From assembly GCA_028289885.1 (NCBI GenBank), contig JAQGKX010000076.1, positions 1 through 42,103 of the forward strand: a stretch of DNA of 42,103 nt, in the 5' to 3' direction. Shown in pieces: positions 9,293 through 17,240 of the stretch; position 1 is the stretch's first letter; each line of letters begins with the position of its first letter. The notes below the pieces were generated by a model that was not told the DNA's origin, did not search any database, and saw only the letters and a program-made list of their open reading frames with translations. A program made the translations under genes and the position numbers. The DNA is from Sphingomonadales bacterium (lineage in GTDB: Bacteria; Pseudomonadota; Alphaproteobacteria; Sphingomonadales; Sphingomonadaceae).

Positions 9293-10426
9293 ATGCCACT
9301 GTACCACACTGAAGACCAAGCCATGCTGCGCGAAACCGCGCGCCCGTTCCTCGCCGATGCCGCGCCGGTCAGACACCTTCGCACCCTGCGCGATACCCGC
9401 GATCCGGTTGGTTTCAGCCGCGATCTGTGGAAGCAATTTGCCGAGATGGGCTTTACCGGCATCCTCATCCCCGAAGCGCAGGGCGGCCTTGGTCTGGGCC
9501 ATGTCGAGGCGGGCATCGTGCTCGAGGAAATTGGGCGCAACCTGACACCATCGCCGTTCCTGACGACAGCCGTCGCCGCCGTCGAGGCGCTTAAGACATC
9601 GGTGACGATCGGCGCGGAATGGCTGCCGAAAATCGCATCGGGCGATGCCGTCATCGCTCTTGCCATCGAGGAGTCGGCCAAGCATCGCCCCGAACGCATT
9701 GCCCTGAAGGCCGAGCGTTCGGGAAACGGCTTCAGGCTATCAGGTGCCAAGAATTTCGTCATCAATGGCCATGTCGCCGACTTGCTCATCGTTGCCGCCC
9801 GCACCGCGGGGGCCGCTGGCGAGCCTGACGGCATCACCCTGTTCGCGGTGCCGAAAGGCGCTGTGGGGCTCACGGTGAATCCCGTCCTGCTGGCCGATTC
9901 GTCGCTGGCGTCGCACGTGATCCTCGACGGGGTGGAAGTCGATGCCGACGCCGTGATCGGTGAGGTCGATGGTGGCTGGTCGCCCCTCACCAGGCTGCTC
10001 GACGCAGGGCGCGTCGGAGCGGCTGCTGAAATGCTCGGCGTCGGTGGCGCATCGCTCGACGCCACGGTCGATTATCTGAAGACCCGCAAGCAATTCGGTC
10101 GCCTGATTGGTGAATTTCAGGCGCTCCAGCACCGCGCCGCGCATTTGTACGGCGAAATGGAAGTCGCCCGCGCGACCGTTCTCAAGGCGGCGCAGCTCCT
10201 CGACGCCGGTGACCCGCGCGCCGAACTCGCCGTTGCGGTGGCCAAGGCAAAGACTGGACGCGCCTGTGCGCTTGCGGTGCAGGAAGGGGTCCAGATGCAC
10301 GGCGGGATCGGCATGACCGACGAATATGACATCGGCCTGTTCATGAAACGCGATCGCGCGCTGGAGGAATTCTTCGGCGACGCGCGTTACCACGCCGACC
10401 GCGTCGCGCGTCTGAACGGATATTGA
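9293..10426 (+). CDS. Acyl-CoA dehydrogenase, PimD-like subunit
   Basis: A 377-aa acyl-CoA dehydrogenase. The true start is ATG 9293 (MPLYHTEDQAMLRETARPF), with AAGGAAG five bases upstream. The longer ORF merely reads through the repeat. It keeps the RKQFGRLIGEFQALQHR flavin-contact region and the C-terminal HGGIGMTDEYDIG, but has EESAKHRPERIAL where the TEPxAGSD motif is expected. Its motif losses complement those of the preceding dehydrogenase, so an alpha2beta2-type heteromer is plausible. It is followed directly by an SDR gene, whose start codon overlaps this stop (TGATG). Confidence 0.88.
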   Translation: MPLYHTEDQAMLRETARPFLADAAPVRHLRTLRDTRDPVGFSRDLWKQFAEMGFTGILIPEAQGGLGLGHVEAGIVLEEIGRNLTPSPFLTTAVAAVEALKTSVTIGAEWLPKIASGDAVIALAIEESAKHRPERIALKAERSGNGFRLSGAKNFVINGHVADLLIVAARTAGAAGEPDGITLFAVPKGAVGLTVNPVLLADSSLASHVILDGVEVDADAVIGEVDGGWSPLTRLLDAGRVGAAAEMLGVGGASLDATVDYLKTRKQFGRLIGEFQALQHRAAHLYGEMEVARATVLKAAQLLDAGDPRAELAVAVAKAKTGRACALAVQEGVQMHGGIGMTDEYDIGLFMKRDRALEEFFGDARYHADRVARLNGY

Positions 10427-11217
10427 TGATGGACACCAGCAAATTCTTTCGCCTCGATGGCCGCATTGCCCTTGTCACCGGCGGCTCGCGCAACATTGGC
10501 AAATGGATCGCGCAAGGGTTCATCGCCCAAGGTGCAAAGGTCTATATCTCGTCGCGCAAGGCCGATGCCTGTCATGCGGCGGCTGAAGAACTCGGCCCCA
10601 ATTGCATCGCGCTTCCACAGGACGTTTCCACTGTCGAGGGATGCCGGGCGTTGGCGGCGCAGCTTGCCGAGCGTGAAACCGGACTCGACATACTGGTGAA
10701 TAACGCGGGCGTCGCATGGGGCGCGCCATTCGAGACTTTTCCCGAAAGCGGCTGGGACAAGGTCATGGACCTGAACGTCAAATCCCCGTTTTTCCTGACC
10801 CAGGCGCTCCACGAGTTGCTCAAAGCCTCCGCGTCTCCGCAACAGCCCGCAAAGGTAATCAACATCACTTCGGTCGATGGCCAGCGGCTGAACCCCTGGG
10901 ATACCTACAGCTATCACGCTTCTAAGGCCGCGCTCATCTATCTGACCAAGCGCGTCGCAGCGGAGCTTATCAAGGACCATATCAACGTCACGTCGCTTGC
11001 CCCCGGCGCGTTTGCGTCCGACATGAACAAGGCGGCGCGCGATCACGGCGACGATGTGGCGTCGCGCATTCCGGCAGGCCGCATCGGCAATCCCGAAGAC
11101 CTCGCCGCAGCAGCGATCTATCTCGCGAGCCGGGCGGGGGACTATGTCGTCGGCGCGACGCTCACGGTCGATGGCGGACTGGTCAACGCCGAATTGCGAG
11201 GCAGCATCGACGGCTGA
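10426..11217 (+). CDS. SDR-family oxidoreductase
   Basis: A 263-aa short-chain dehydrogenase. It has cofactor motif TGGSRNIG near residue 17, then a basic ISSRK at the end of the second strand, which favours NADP. LVNNAGVAWG, catalytic NITSVDG with YHASK, and VVGATLTVDGG follow. The ATG at 10426 shares one base with the dehydrogenase stop. The ORF track begins one codon earlier at a TTG. It belongs to the same operon as the two dehydrogenases. It probably oxidises or reduces a hydroxy/keto intermediate, but the substrate cannot be told. Confidence 0.88.
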   Translation: MMDTSKFFRLDGRIALVTGGSRNIGKWIAQGFIAQGAKVYISSRKADACHAAAEELGPNCIALPQDVSTVEGCRALAAQLAERETGLDILVNNAGVAWGAPFETFPESGWDKVMDLNVKSPFFLTQALHELLKASASPQQPAKVINITSVDGQRLNPWDTYSYHASKAALIYLTKRVAAELIKDHINVTSLAPGAFASDMNKAARDHGDDVASRIPAGRIGNPEDLAAAAIYLASRAGDYVVGATLTVDGGLVNAELRGSIDG

Positions 11218-11233
11218 AGTTCACCCTGAGTCG

Positions 11234-11728
11234 TCAGGCCTTGCCGGGTGTGAATTTCAGCGCGGTCCCGTTCAGGCAATATCGTTTGCCAGTCGGCGCG
11301 GGTCCGTCGTCGAAGACATGGCCCAGATGCCCGCCACAGCGGCGGCAATGCACCTCGACCCGTGCCATCCCAAGCGTATGGTCTGTTTCGGTGCGAACCG
11401 CATTCGGCAAAAAGTTGTAGAAGCTCGGCCACCCGGTGCCGCTTTCGAATTTCGTGCGCGACGAGAACCCCGGGAGGTTGCACCCCGCGCACGAGAATAT
11501 CCCCGCGCGATGTTCGTTCAGGAAGGGGCTTTTGAACGGCACGTCGGTCGCGTCCTGTCGCAACGTCGCATATTGTGCCGGCGTTAGGCGCGCTTTCCAT
11601 TCGGCATCGGTCAGGTTGATTTCATAGTGACCCTTGGGCGTCGGCTTTGCGCAGGCGGTCGTCGCCAGTGTCGCACCGGCGAGGGCTACTCCCGAACTTG
11701 TGATAAAGGCGCGGCGGCTGAGCGACAT
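11234..11728 (-). CDS. msrB: Peptide-methionine (R)-S-oxide reductase, Tat-exported
   Basis: Repairs methionine-R-sulfoxide in oxidised proteins. The MsrB core has both zinc CxxC pairs (CAGC and CRRC) and the catalytic cysteine in RYCLNGTAL. The N-terminus MSLSRRAFITSSGVALAG has a twin-arginine signal followed by a hydrophobic stretch ending LATTAC. The protein is therefore predicted to be periplasmic and may be a lipoprotein, although TTAC is a poor lipobox. ATG 11728 is chosen because GGAG lies six bases upstream. ATG 11740 and the longer ORF start lack this. It lies 55 bases downstream of the ABC permease on the same strand and may be cotranscribed. Confidence 0.92.
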   Translation of the reverse strand: MSLSRRAFITSSGVALAGATLATTACAKPTPKGHYEINLTDAEWKARLTPAQYATLRQDATDVPFKSPFLNEHRAGIFSCAGCNLPGFSSRTKFESGTGWPSFYNFLPNAVRTETDHTLGMARVEVHCRRCGGHLGHVFDDGPAPTGKRYCLNGTALKFTPGKA

Positions 11729-11783
11729 GATATTCTCCATCTGCATATAGCTACGCATGGGGGTAATAGATGGTTTCAGTGGC

Positions 11784-13025
11784 TCAGCGCTGAACGACGG
11801 CCTTTTTCCGGTGCCACCACCTGCGCCGTGGGCTGCCTGATTTCAGCACCCCGCTGCGAAAGCGTTTAGCGGCGAAGCGGACGATGACAACGACCCACAT
11901 CGCCTGCCATGCAAACGCGAGGAGATGTGGCCAGAGCGTCGCGTCCTGCGCGCCGCGACCCAACATCGCCAGCGGCGACGACAGCGGGAATATCGCGGCG
12001 AATGTCGCCAGCGGGCCACTCGAATCGTTGACCGTCGCCGATGCCAGCGCGAACACGGCAAGCTGCGACATGGTGATCGGCATCGATAGGGTCTGGACCT
12101 CACGCGCGCTGCTTGCCTGTGCGCCGATGCCGATGAACACGCCGCCGAGCAGCAGATAGTTCAATATGTAATAGATGACGCCAAGCCCGAGGAACAGCGG
12201 CCAGCCCATCGCGGGAAGTGGCAGCGGGATGCCCGCAGGGAGGAAGTTCACGACCGTGAGTCCAAGGACTGATCCCCAGACCGTGATGCCCGTTAGCGAG
12301 ACGCCGAGCATGGCGATCAGCTTGCCATAGAAGATTGCCTCGATCGGGACGGCGGCGGCCAGCACTTCGATGACCTTGCTCGACTTTTCCTCGACCATGT
12401 TGGACAGCAGCATCCCTGCCAGAATCAGCAACAGCGTGAACATCGTCGCCTGCGCACCGCGCGCGACGATGTGGCGCGCGGAGGAGGTTCCGCCGCCAGC
12501 AGGGTCGATCACCGTCTGTTCCAGCTTGATTTCGGGCAGGACGACACGCGCCTGTTTCAACGCGCTTTCGGTTGCCACTTCGTCGAGGATCAGGCGCACA
12601 TCATCGCCCAGACCGGCAATCTGGCGACCGGGGCCGACAAGGCGCGGTTCCCTGGGCCAGCCGGTCAGGACGATGCTTGCGCCATCCTTCTGTGCCGACA
12701 GCAGCCCGCGCGCCTGTGCGATACCCTCGCCTGCAGGCTTCACGATGCGAAGATCGGGCAAGCTGCCACCCAGCCGTGGGTTCAGACGATCGTAGGCGGT
12801 CCGGATCGGGGCGGTGTCGCGCGCCGTTCCGATTACCGCGATCGATGGACGCAGCGCCGCATCGTCCGCCCGGCCGCCGACCATGCCGAAGATTCCCCCG
12901 AACGCGAGCGCCATCATCGGTCCGAGCAGAAACAGCAGGAATGTCTTTGAAAATACCGTCGCCGTGAAGTCACGTCGCGCGATGACCCAGACCGAAGCCA
13001 GAAGCGGAAAGCGGGTCGGGTTCAT
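11784..13025 (-). CDS. ABC-2 type exporter permease (NatB-like)
   Basis: A 413-aa membrane protein. It starts MNPTRFPLLASVWVIARRDF at ATG 13025, which overlaps the ATPase stop by 4 bases. The ORF track extends about 110 codons too far upstream through the ATPase gene. The first membrane segment lies near residues 25-45. A large extracytoplasmic domain follows to about 220, then a cluster of about five membrane segments in the C-terminal half. This is the ABC-2 permease layout of NatB/YhaP. With the adjacent ATPase it forms an exporter. Sodium extrusion is the NatAB precedent, but the substrate here is unknown. Confidence 0.85.
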   Translation of the reverse strand: MNPTRFPLLASVWVIARRDFTATVFSKTFLLFLLGPMMALAFGGIFGMVGGRADDAALRPSIAVIGTARDTAPIRTAYDRLNPRLGGSLPDLRIVKPAGEGIAQARGLLSAQKDGASIVLTGWPREPRLVGPGRQIAGLGDDVRLILDEVATESALKQARVVLPEIKLEQTVIDPAGGGTSSARHIVARGAQATMFTLLLILAGMLLSNMVEEKSSKVIEVLAAAVPIEAIFYGKLIAMLGVSLTGITVWGSVLGLTVVNFLPAGIPLPLPAMGWPLFLGLGVIYYILNYLLLGGVFIGIGAQASSAREVQTLSMPITMSQLAVFALASATVNDSSGPLATFAAIFPLSSPLAMLGRGAQDATLWPHLLAFAWQAMWVVVIVRFAAKRFRSGVLKSGSPRRRWWHRKKAVVQR

Positions 13026-13966
13026 GCCACTTTCTCCGCGCCCGTGGGTGCCGCCATGTCCGCCGCTGCCTGCGCGCCGGCAATCGCAACGAACGCATCG
13101 TGCAGGCCGGGGCGCTCGATCGACAGGCTTTCGATCCCGGCCTCGCCCTGAATCAGTGCATTCAACAGCGGTTCGATGCCGTTGTCGGGCAGTTCGAAAT
13201 TCCAGTCGGTGCCATTCTGGACGGCATCGGCGGGGATCGCGCTGCGCCAGCTTCCACTCGTCGTCCGCGTCCGCAAGCGCACCTGCGGTCGCAACCGCTC
13301 CCGTGCCTCGTCCACGCGGCCCTCGAAGCGGACCTTGCCGCCTGCGATGATCGCGATCCGTTCGCACAGTCGCTCGGCATGGGCGATGACGTGCGTCGAG
13401 AACAACACTGTCGCGCCCTCGGCGGCCTGCGCGCGGATCATCGTTTCCAGCCGTCCCTGATTGAGCGCATCCAGCCCTGAAAACGGTTCATCGAGCACGA
13501 TCAGGCGCGGCTTGTGAATCAATGTGCCTAGCAATTGCACCGTTTGCGCCATGCCCTTCGACAGCGTGCGGATCGCCTTTTTCGCGGCATGACCGAGTTG
13601 ATATTCCTCGAGCAGTGCATCAGCCCGTCGCCTCCCCTCGGCCAGCGGCAAACCACGCAGGGCGCCCATGAAGGCGATCGCCTCACGCGCCTGCATCGCC
13701 GGATAAAGCCCGCGCTCCTCTGGCAAGTAGCCGACCAGCGGCGCGGCCTGCATCGGGCGATCATACCCAAGCAGCGAGCGGGTGCCTTCATCTGGGTCGA
13801 TGATGCCGAGCAGCATGCGCAGAGTTGTCGTTTTGCCCGCGCCGTTCGGGCCGAGCACGCCATAGATCGAACCCGGCGGCACAGCGAGGTCGATGCCATC
13901 GACGGCGCGCGTATCGCCGAAATTCTTGACCAGACCTTGGGCGGAAACCGCCAGCTCGATACTCAA
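13022..13966 (-). CDS. ABC transporter ATP-binding protein (NatA-like)
   Basis: The ATPase partner of the downstream ABC-2 permease, 314 aa. It has Walker A GPNGAGKTT near residue 37, signature-like LSKGMAQTVQL, Walker B RLIVLDEPFSGLD and the switch histidine in FSTHVIAHAE. A C-terminal extension of about 90 residues is common in NatA-like proteins. The start at TTG 13966 (MSIELAVSAQGLVKNFG) is preferred because AAGGAAA lies seven bases upstream. The ORF start at 14017 would abut the divergent queG start exactly. Function is export, but the cargo is not identifiable. Confidence 0.88.
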   Translation of the reverse strand: MSIELAVSAQGLVKNFGDTRAVDGIDLAVPPGSIYGVLGPNGAGKTTTLRMLLGIIDPDEGTRSLLGYDRPMQAAPLVGYLPEERGLYPAMQAREAIAFMGALRGLPLAEGRRRADALLEEYQLGHAAKKAIRTLSKGMAQTVQLLGTLIHKPRLIVLDEPFSGLDALNQGRLETMIRAQAAEGATVLFSTHVIAHAERLCERIAIIAGGKVRFEGRVDEARERLRPQVRLRTRTTSGSWRSAIPADAVQNGTDWNFELPDNGIEPLLNALIQGEAGIESLSIERPGLHDAFVAIAGAQAAADMAAPTGAEKVA

Positions 13967-14016
13967 CCGACAATTTCCTTGGCGAAAGAAGGACGTTGCC
14001 GTGTTAGCGACGCCCA

Positions 14017-15072
14017 ATGCCGCCTAGCAATACAGGACTGACCAAAGCCTTAAAGGACGAAGCCGCGCGTCTCGGCTTTGCGGCCTGTGGCGTCACGCGC
14101 GCCAATGCTTTCGATGGGCGGGAGGCACTGCAATCGTGGATCGCGGCGGGTCAGCACGGCACTATGGGCTGGATGGAGGAACGCGCGGAACAACGCGCCG
14201 CTCCGCAATCGCTCTGGCCCGAAGCATTGAGCGTGATCGCGCTGGGCATGAGTTACGCGCCCGCCGAAGACCCGCTGCGACTGGCCGGAGAGGGCGGCAT
14301 CGGCCGCATCTCGGTCTATGCGCAGGGCGCGGATTACCATGATGTCGTCAAGCGCAACCTGAAAGCACTGGCGCGCTGGTTGGTTGAGAACGGCGGTGGG
14401 CAGTTAAAGGTTTTCGTCGATACCGCGCCCGTCATGGAAAAACCGCTTGGGGCATCGGCGGGCATAGGGTGGCAGGGCAAGCACACCAATCTCGTCAGCC
14501 GCGAACATGGCAGCTGGCTGTTCCTCGGCTGCATCATGACGACGCTGGAACTGGAAGCCGACACGCCGCACCCCGACGCCTGCGGCAATTGCGACGCCTG
14601 CCAGCGCGCGTGTCCGACCGACGCTTTTCCCGCGCCCTATCGGCTCGATGCGCGGCGCTGCATTTCGTACCTTACCATCGAGCATAAGGGGCCGATCCCA
14701 CATGAATTCCGCGCCGCCATCGGCAACCGCATCTACGGCTGCGACGATTGTCTGGCGGTCTGTCCCTGGAACAAGTTCGCCGACGCCGCCCGCGCAAACC
14801 GGGCGTTTTTCGGTCGCGCGGAGCTGGCCGCGCCCGAATTGTCCGACCTGCTTGCCCTCGACGACCCGGGGTTTCGACAGGTGTTTTCGGGCAGTCCGAT
14901 CAAGCGTATTGGACGCGAGCGCATGGTCCGTAATGCTGCGATTGCCGCCGGGAACAGTGGGTCGCCGGCGCTGATCGAGCCGTTGCGGCGGTTGCTCCGC
15001 GACGAATCTGAAACCGTTGCCGAGGCAGCGGCATGGGCGCTGGAAAGCCTTACCGCGCCTCTTTCCGTCTGA
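14017..15072 (+). CDS. queG: Epoxyqueuosine reductase
   Basis: Catalyses the last step of queuosine tRNA modification, reducing epoxyqueuosine in the anticodon wobble position. It is a cobalamin-dependent iron-sulfur enzyme. The sequence shows two [4Fe-4S] motifs, CGNCDACQRACP (around residues 188-200) and CDDCLAVCPWNKF (around 242-254). A C-terminal HEAT-like segment, NAAIAAGNSGSPALIEPL, follows. The length, 351 aa, is normal for QueG. It diverges from the ABC ATPase gene by about 50 bases. Its 3' end overlaps the convergent lipoprotein gene by 23 bases. Confidence 0.95.
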   Translation: MPPSNTGLTKALKDEAARLGFAACGVTRANAFDGREALQSWIAAGQHGTMGWMEERAEQRAAPQSLWPEALSVIALGMSYAPAEDPLRLAGEGGIGRISVYAQGADYHDVVKRNLKALARWLVENGGGQLKVFVDTAPVMEKPLGASAGIGWQGKHTNLVSREHGSWLFLGCIMTTLELEADTPHPDACGNCDACQRACPTDAFPAPYRLDARRCISYLTIEHKGPIPHEFRAAIGNRIYGCDDCLAVCPWNKFADAARANRAFFGRAELAAPELSDLLALDDPGFRQVFSGSPIKRIGRERMVRNAAIAAGNSGSPALIEPLRRLLRDESETVAEAAAWALESLTAPLSV

Positions 15073-15421
15073 TCATCGCCGCCACGCAACTCGCGCGGTC
15101 GATGTCGCGACCGTCGGGCTGGCGCGCGTCGATATAGGTCACGACCGGGTCACGCCCCTTCGACTCAGGATAGAGATATGCATCCAGCACGCAGATCGGC
15201 CCGCGAAATTGTAGGCGTTGCGACCCTTCCTCGTGAACGTCCTGATCGGCGGCTCCGAACAGCGCGACCAGCGCGCGCGCGTTCGCGCCCAGTACGCGTT
15301 CAAGGCCCGTGGCGCGCATCGGCGGGCTACGCGTGGGGATCACCAATGGGCGCACGGGCGGCGTCGACACGCAACCGGCGAGAAGTAGAGAAAGTAGAAA
15401 AAAGAGGCGGGAAAAACGCAT
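15050..15421 (-). CDS. Small putative lipoprotein
   Basis: A 123-aa protein with a clear lipoprotein signal, MRFSRLFFLLSLLLAGC, so it is probably lipidated at Cys17. After it comes a proline-rich linker, then a small domain (about residues 40-120) with LGANARALVALFGAADQDV and LQFRGPICVLDAYLYP. This domain loosely resembles small beta-rich outer-membrane lipoproteins of the SmpA/BamE type, but I would not assign that. GGAG lies six bases before the ATG. The 3' end overlaps queG by 23 bases. Function is unknown. Confidence 0.75.
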   Translation of the reverse strand: MRFSRLFFLLSLLLAGCVSTPPVRPLVIPTRSPPMRATGLERVLGANARALVALFGAADQDVHEEGSQRLQFRGPICVLDAYLYPESKGRDPVVTYIDARQPDGRDIDRASCVAAMIRRKEAR

Positions 15422-15492
15422 TTATGGCTCCATAGATCGAGCTTATCGAGTGCTCGCCCTTCCCCTTTTGAACCAGCCAAGTAAAGGCAGGG

Positions 15493-15516
15493 CATCGACA
15501 GGCTCAGGGCGAACGG
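15493..15516. repeat. Short dispersed repeat core (CATCGACAGGCTCAGGGCGAAC-type)
   Basis: The gap 15422-15550 between the lipoprotein and the PfkB-family kinase holds a segment reading CGACAGGCTCAGGGCGAACG. It closely matches a widespread intergenic repeat of sphingomonads and other bacteria (TCGACAAGCTCAGGGCGAAC). Only one arm is obvious. The rest of the gap carries the kinase promoter and AAGG five bases before its ATG. Identification is from memory of the repeat family, not from a search. Confidence 0.4.
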
Positions 15517-15550
15517 TGCGAAACCCGCGCTCGCAACACCAAAGGTTTTT

Positions 15551-16543
15551 ATGACGGCGAAATACGATGTTGTGGCGATCGGCAATGCGATCGTAGATGT
15601 GATCGCAAGCGCGGACGAAGCCTTCATCACGTCCGAAAATCTGACGCGCGGGTCGATGCAGCTGATCGACGCCGACCGCGCCACCGAACTTTACGGCCGC
15701 ATGGGTCCGGGCCGCGAAGTATCGGGCGGATCGGCGGGTAATACCATCGCCGGTCTTGCTGCGCTCGGCCAGAAATGTGCGTTCATCGGGCAGGTCGCCG
15801 ACGACCAGCTTGGCGAGGTCTTCGCGCACGACATCCGTGCCCTCGGCGTTCGGTTCGACACGGAAAAGCGCGGGCAACAGCCCCCGACCGCCCGTTGCCT
15901 GATTCTCGTCACCGCCGATGGCCAGCGCACGATGAACACCTTCCTCGGCGCGTCGCAATTTCTGCCCGCCGCCGCCATCGACCATCAACTGATCGCGGAT
16001 GCTGCCATATTGTATCTCGAAGGCTATCTTTGGGACCCCGAAGAACCCCGCGCAGCGATGCGCGCCGCCATCGACACGGCAAAGGCGAATGGTCGCAAGG
16101 TTGCTTTCACTTTGTCCGACGGTTTCGTGATCGACCGTCATGGTGACGATTTCCGCAAGCTGATCGAGGCGGGCGACATCGACATATTGTTCGCCAACGA
16201 CGGCGAGGTCCATGCGCTGATGGGCACGGCCGACGTCGCGAGCGCGGTCACGGCGCTGTCGGCGAAGGTCCAGACTTTGGTCGTAACGCACGGTGCCGCC
16301 GGAGCCGAGGCGCACAGCGGCGGCGAACATGCGCGTGTCGTTGCCGAACCCGTCGCGCAGGTGGTCGATACGACCGGGGCAGGCGATCTGTTCGCGTCGG
16401 GCTTCCTCAGCGGACAGGCGCAGGGCCGTTCGCTCGAAGACAGTTTGATCATGGGCGCGGTCTGTGCCGCCGAAGTGATCTCGCACTATGGGCCACGTCC
16501 GGAAGGCGACCTGAAGGCGCTGGTGGCGAAGCGGCTGGGGTGA
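15551..16543 (+). CDS. PfkB-family sugar/nucleoside kinase, probable adenosine kinase
   Basis: A 330-aa ribokinase-fold kinase. It shows the N-terminal PfkB signature region GGSAGNTIAGLAALG with FIGQVADDQLG. Near residue 275 is the C-terminal signature DTTGAGDLFASGF, whose aspartate is the catalytic base. Alphaproteobacterial members with this layout are usually annotated adenosine kinase, which phosphorylates adenosine to AMP for purine salvage. A sugar kinase cannot be excluded. The gene starts just after a dispersed repeat and is followed 37 bases later by a thioredoxin-like gene. Confidence 0.85.
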   Translation: MTAKYDVVAIGNAIVDVIASADEAFITSENLTRGSMQLIDADRATELYGRMGPGREVSGGSAGNTIAGLAALGQKCAFIGQVADDQLGEVFAHDIRALGVRFDTEKRGQQPPTARCLILVTADGQRTMNTFLGASQFLPAAAIDHQLIADAAILYLEGYLWDPEEPRAAMRAAIDTAKANGRKVAFTLSDGFVIDRHGDDFRKLIEAGDIDILFANDGEVHALMGTADVASAVTALSAKVQTLVVTHGAAGAEAHSGGEHARVVAEPVAQVVDTTGAGDLFASGFLSGQAQGRSLEDSLIMGAVCAAEVISHYGPRPEGDLKALVAKRLG

Positions 16544-16580
16544 TGTACGTGTCGGGTAACTTGAAAAGCAGGAGTGACGC

Positions 16581-17093
16581 ATGAAGACCAGGGTTTTACG
16601 CGCGATGGCCGCCGTTTCGATCCTTACGATCACCGTGCCGGCGTCGGCAGTCCCCGGCCCTCGCGTATCTGTCGCCACCGTTGCCGAACTCCATCAGCCG
16701 CTCCCGCTTCCCTATGACGAGAAAGCCGACGCCGATCGCCAGGTCGCTCAGGCCAAGGCGCGCGCAAAAGCCAGTGGCAAGCGGTTGCTAATCGATATGG
16801 GCGGCAACTGGTGTCCGGATTGCCGCGTTCTGGCGGGGATTTTCGAACTGCCCGAGGTCAAGGCCTTCATCGAGCGTCATTATGTCGTCGTGACCGTCGA
16901 TGTCGGACGTCTCGACAAGAACCAGCAGATCGCCCGGCATTATGGCATTCAGAAACTGAATGGCGTGCCAGCCGTGCTGATCGTCGATCCCCGCACGGAC
17001 AAACTGTTGAACGCAGACCGCCTGTTCGCGCTTTCCGACGCAAGGCACATGACGCCGCAAGCGCTCGCCGACTGGCTGGCGCAGTGGATCTAG
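16581..17093 (+). CDS. Exported thioredoxin-family protein
   Basis: A 170-aa protein with an N-terminal signal peptide (MKTRVLRAMAAVSILTITVPASA). A thioredoxin fold follows, with redox centre GGNWCPDC (CxxC = CPDC) near residue 73 and the cis-proline in NGVPAVLIVD. The predicted location is the periplasm, where it may reduce or isomerise disulfides or deliver electrons. The extra helix after the CxxC (GIFELPEVKAFIERHYV) resembles the thioredoxin_7/DUF255-like branch. GGAG precedes the ATG by seven bases. A hairpin downstream probably ends transcription. Confidence 0.85.
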   Translation: MKTRVLRAMAAVSILTITVPASAVPGPRVSVATVAELHQPLPLPYDEKADADRQVAQAKARAKASGKRLLIDMGGNWCPDCRVLAGIFELPEVKAFIERHYVVVTVDVGRLDKNQQIARHYGIQKLNGVPAVLIVDPRTDKLLNADRLFALSDARHMTPQALADWLAQWI

Positions 17094-17114
17094 TTGCGGC
17101 ACGGACTTGGTTGA

Positions 17115-17139
17115 GCCCCGGTCAATGAAAGACCGGGGC
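17115..17139 (+). terminator. Hairpin after the thioredoxin-like gene
   Basis: A perfect 9-bp stem, GCCCCGGTC / GACCGGGGC, encloses a 7-base loop AATGAAA. It lies 22 bases after the thioredoxin-like stop and before the convergent ABC-F gene. There is no clear T-run after the stem, so it may be a weak intrinsic terminator or a 3'-end protecting structure. Confidence 0.6.
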
Positions 17140-17240
17140 GTCGATAGCAAGTAGCGACAGATCGTAATGGGAAGCCGCCATAGCTGCGGCGACCAAGCAG
17201 GCCCATTTAAGAAATCAGGCAAGTCACGCCACGGCGCACC

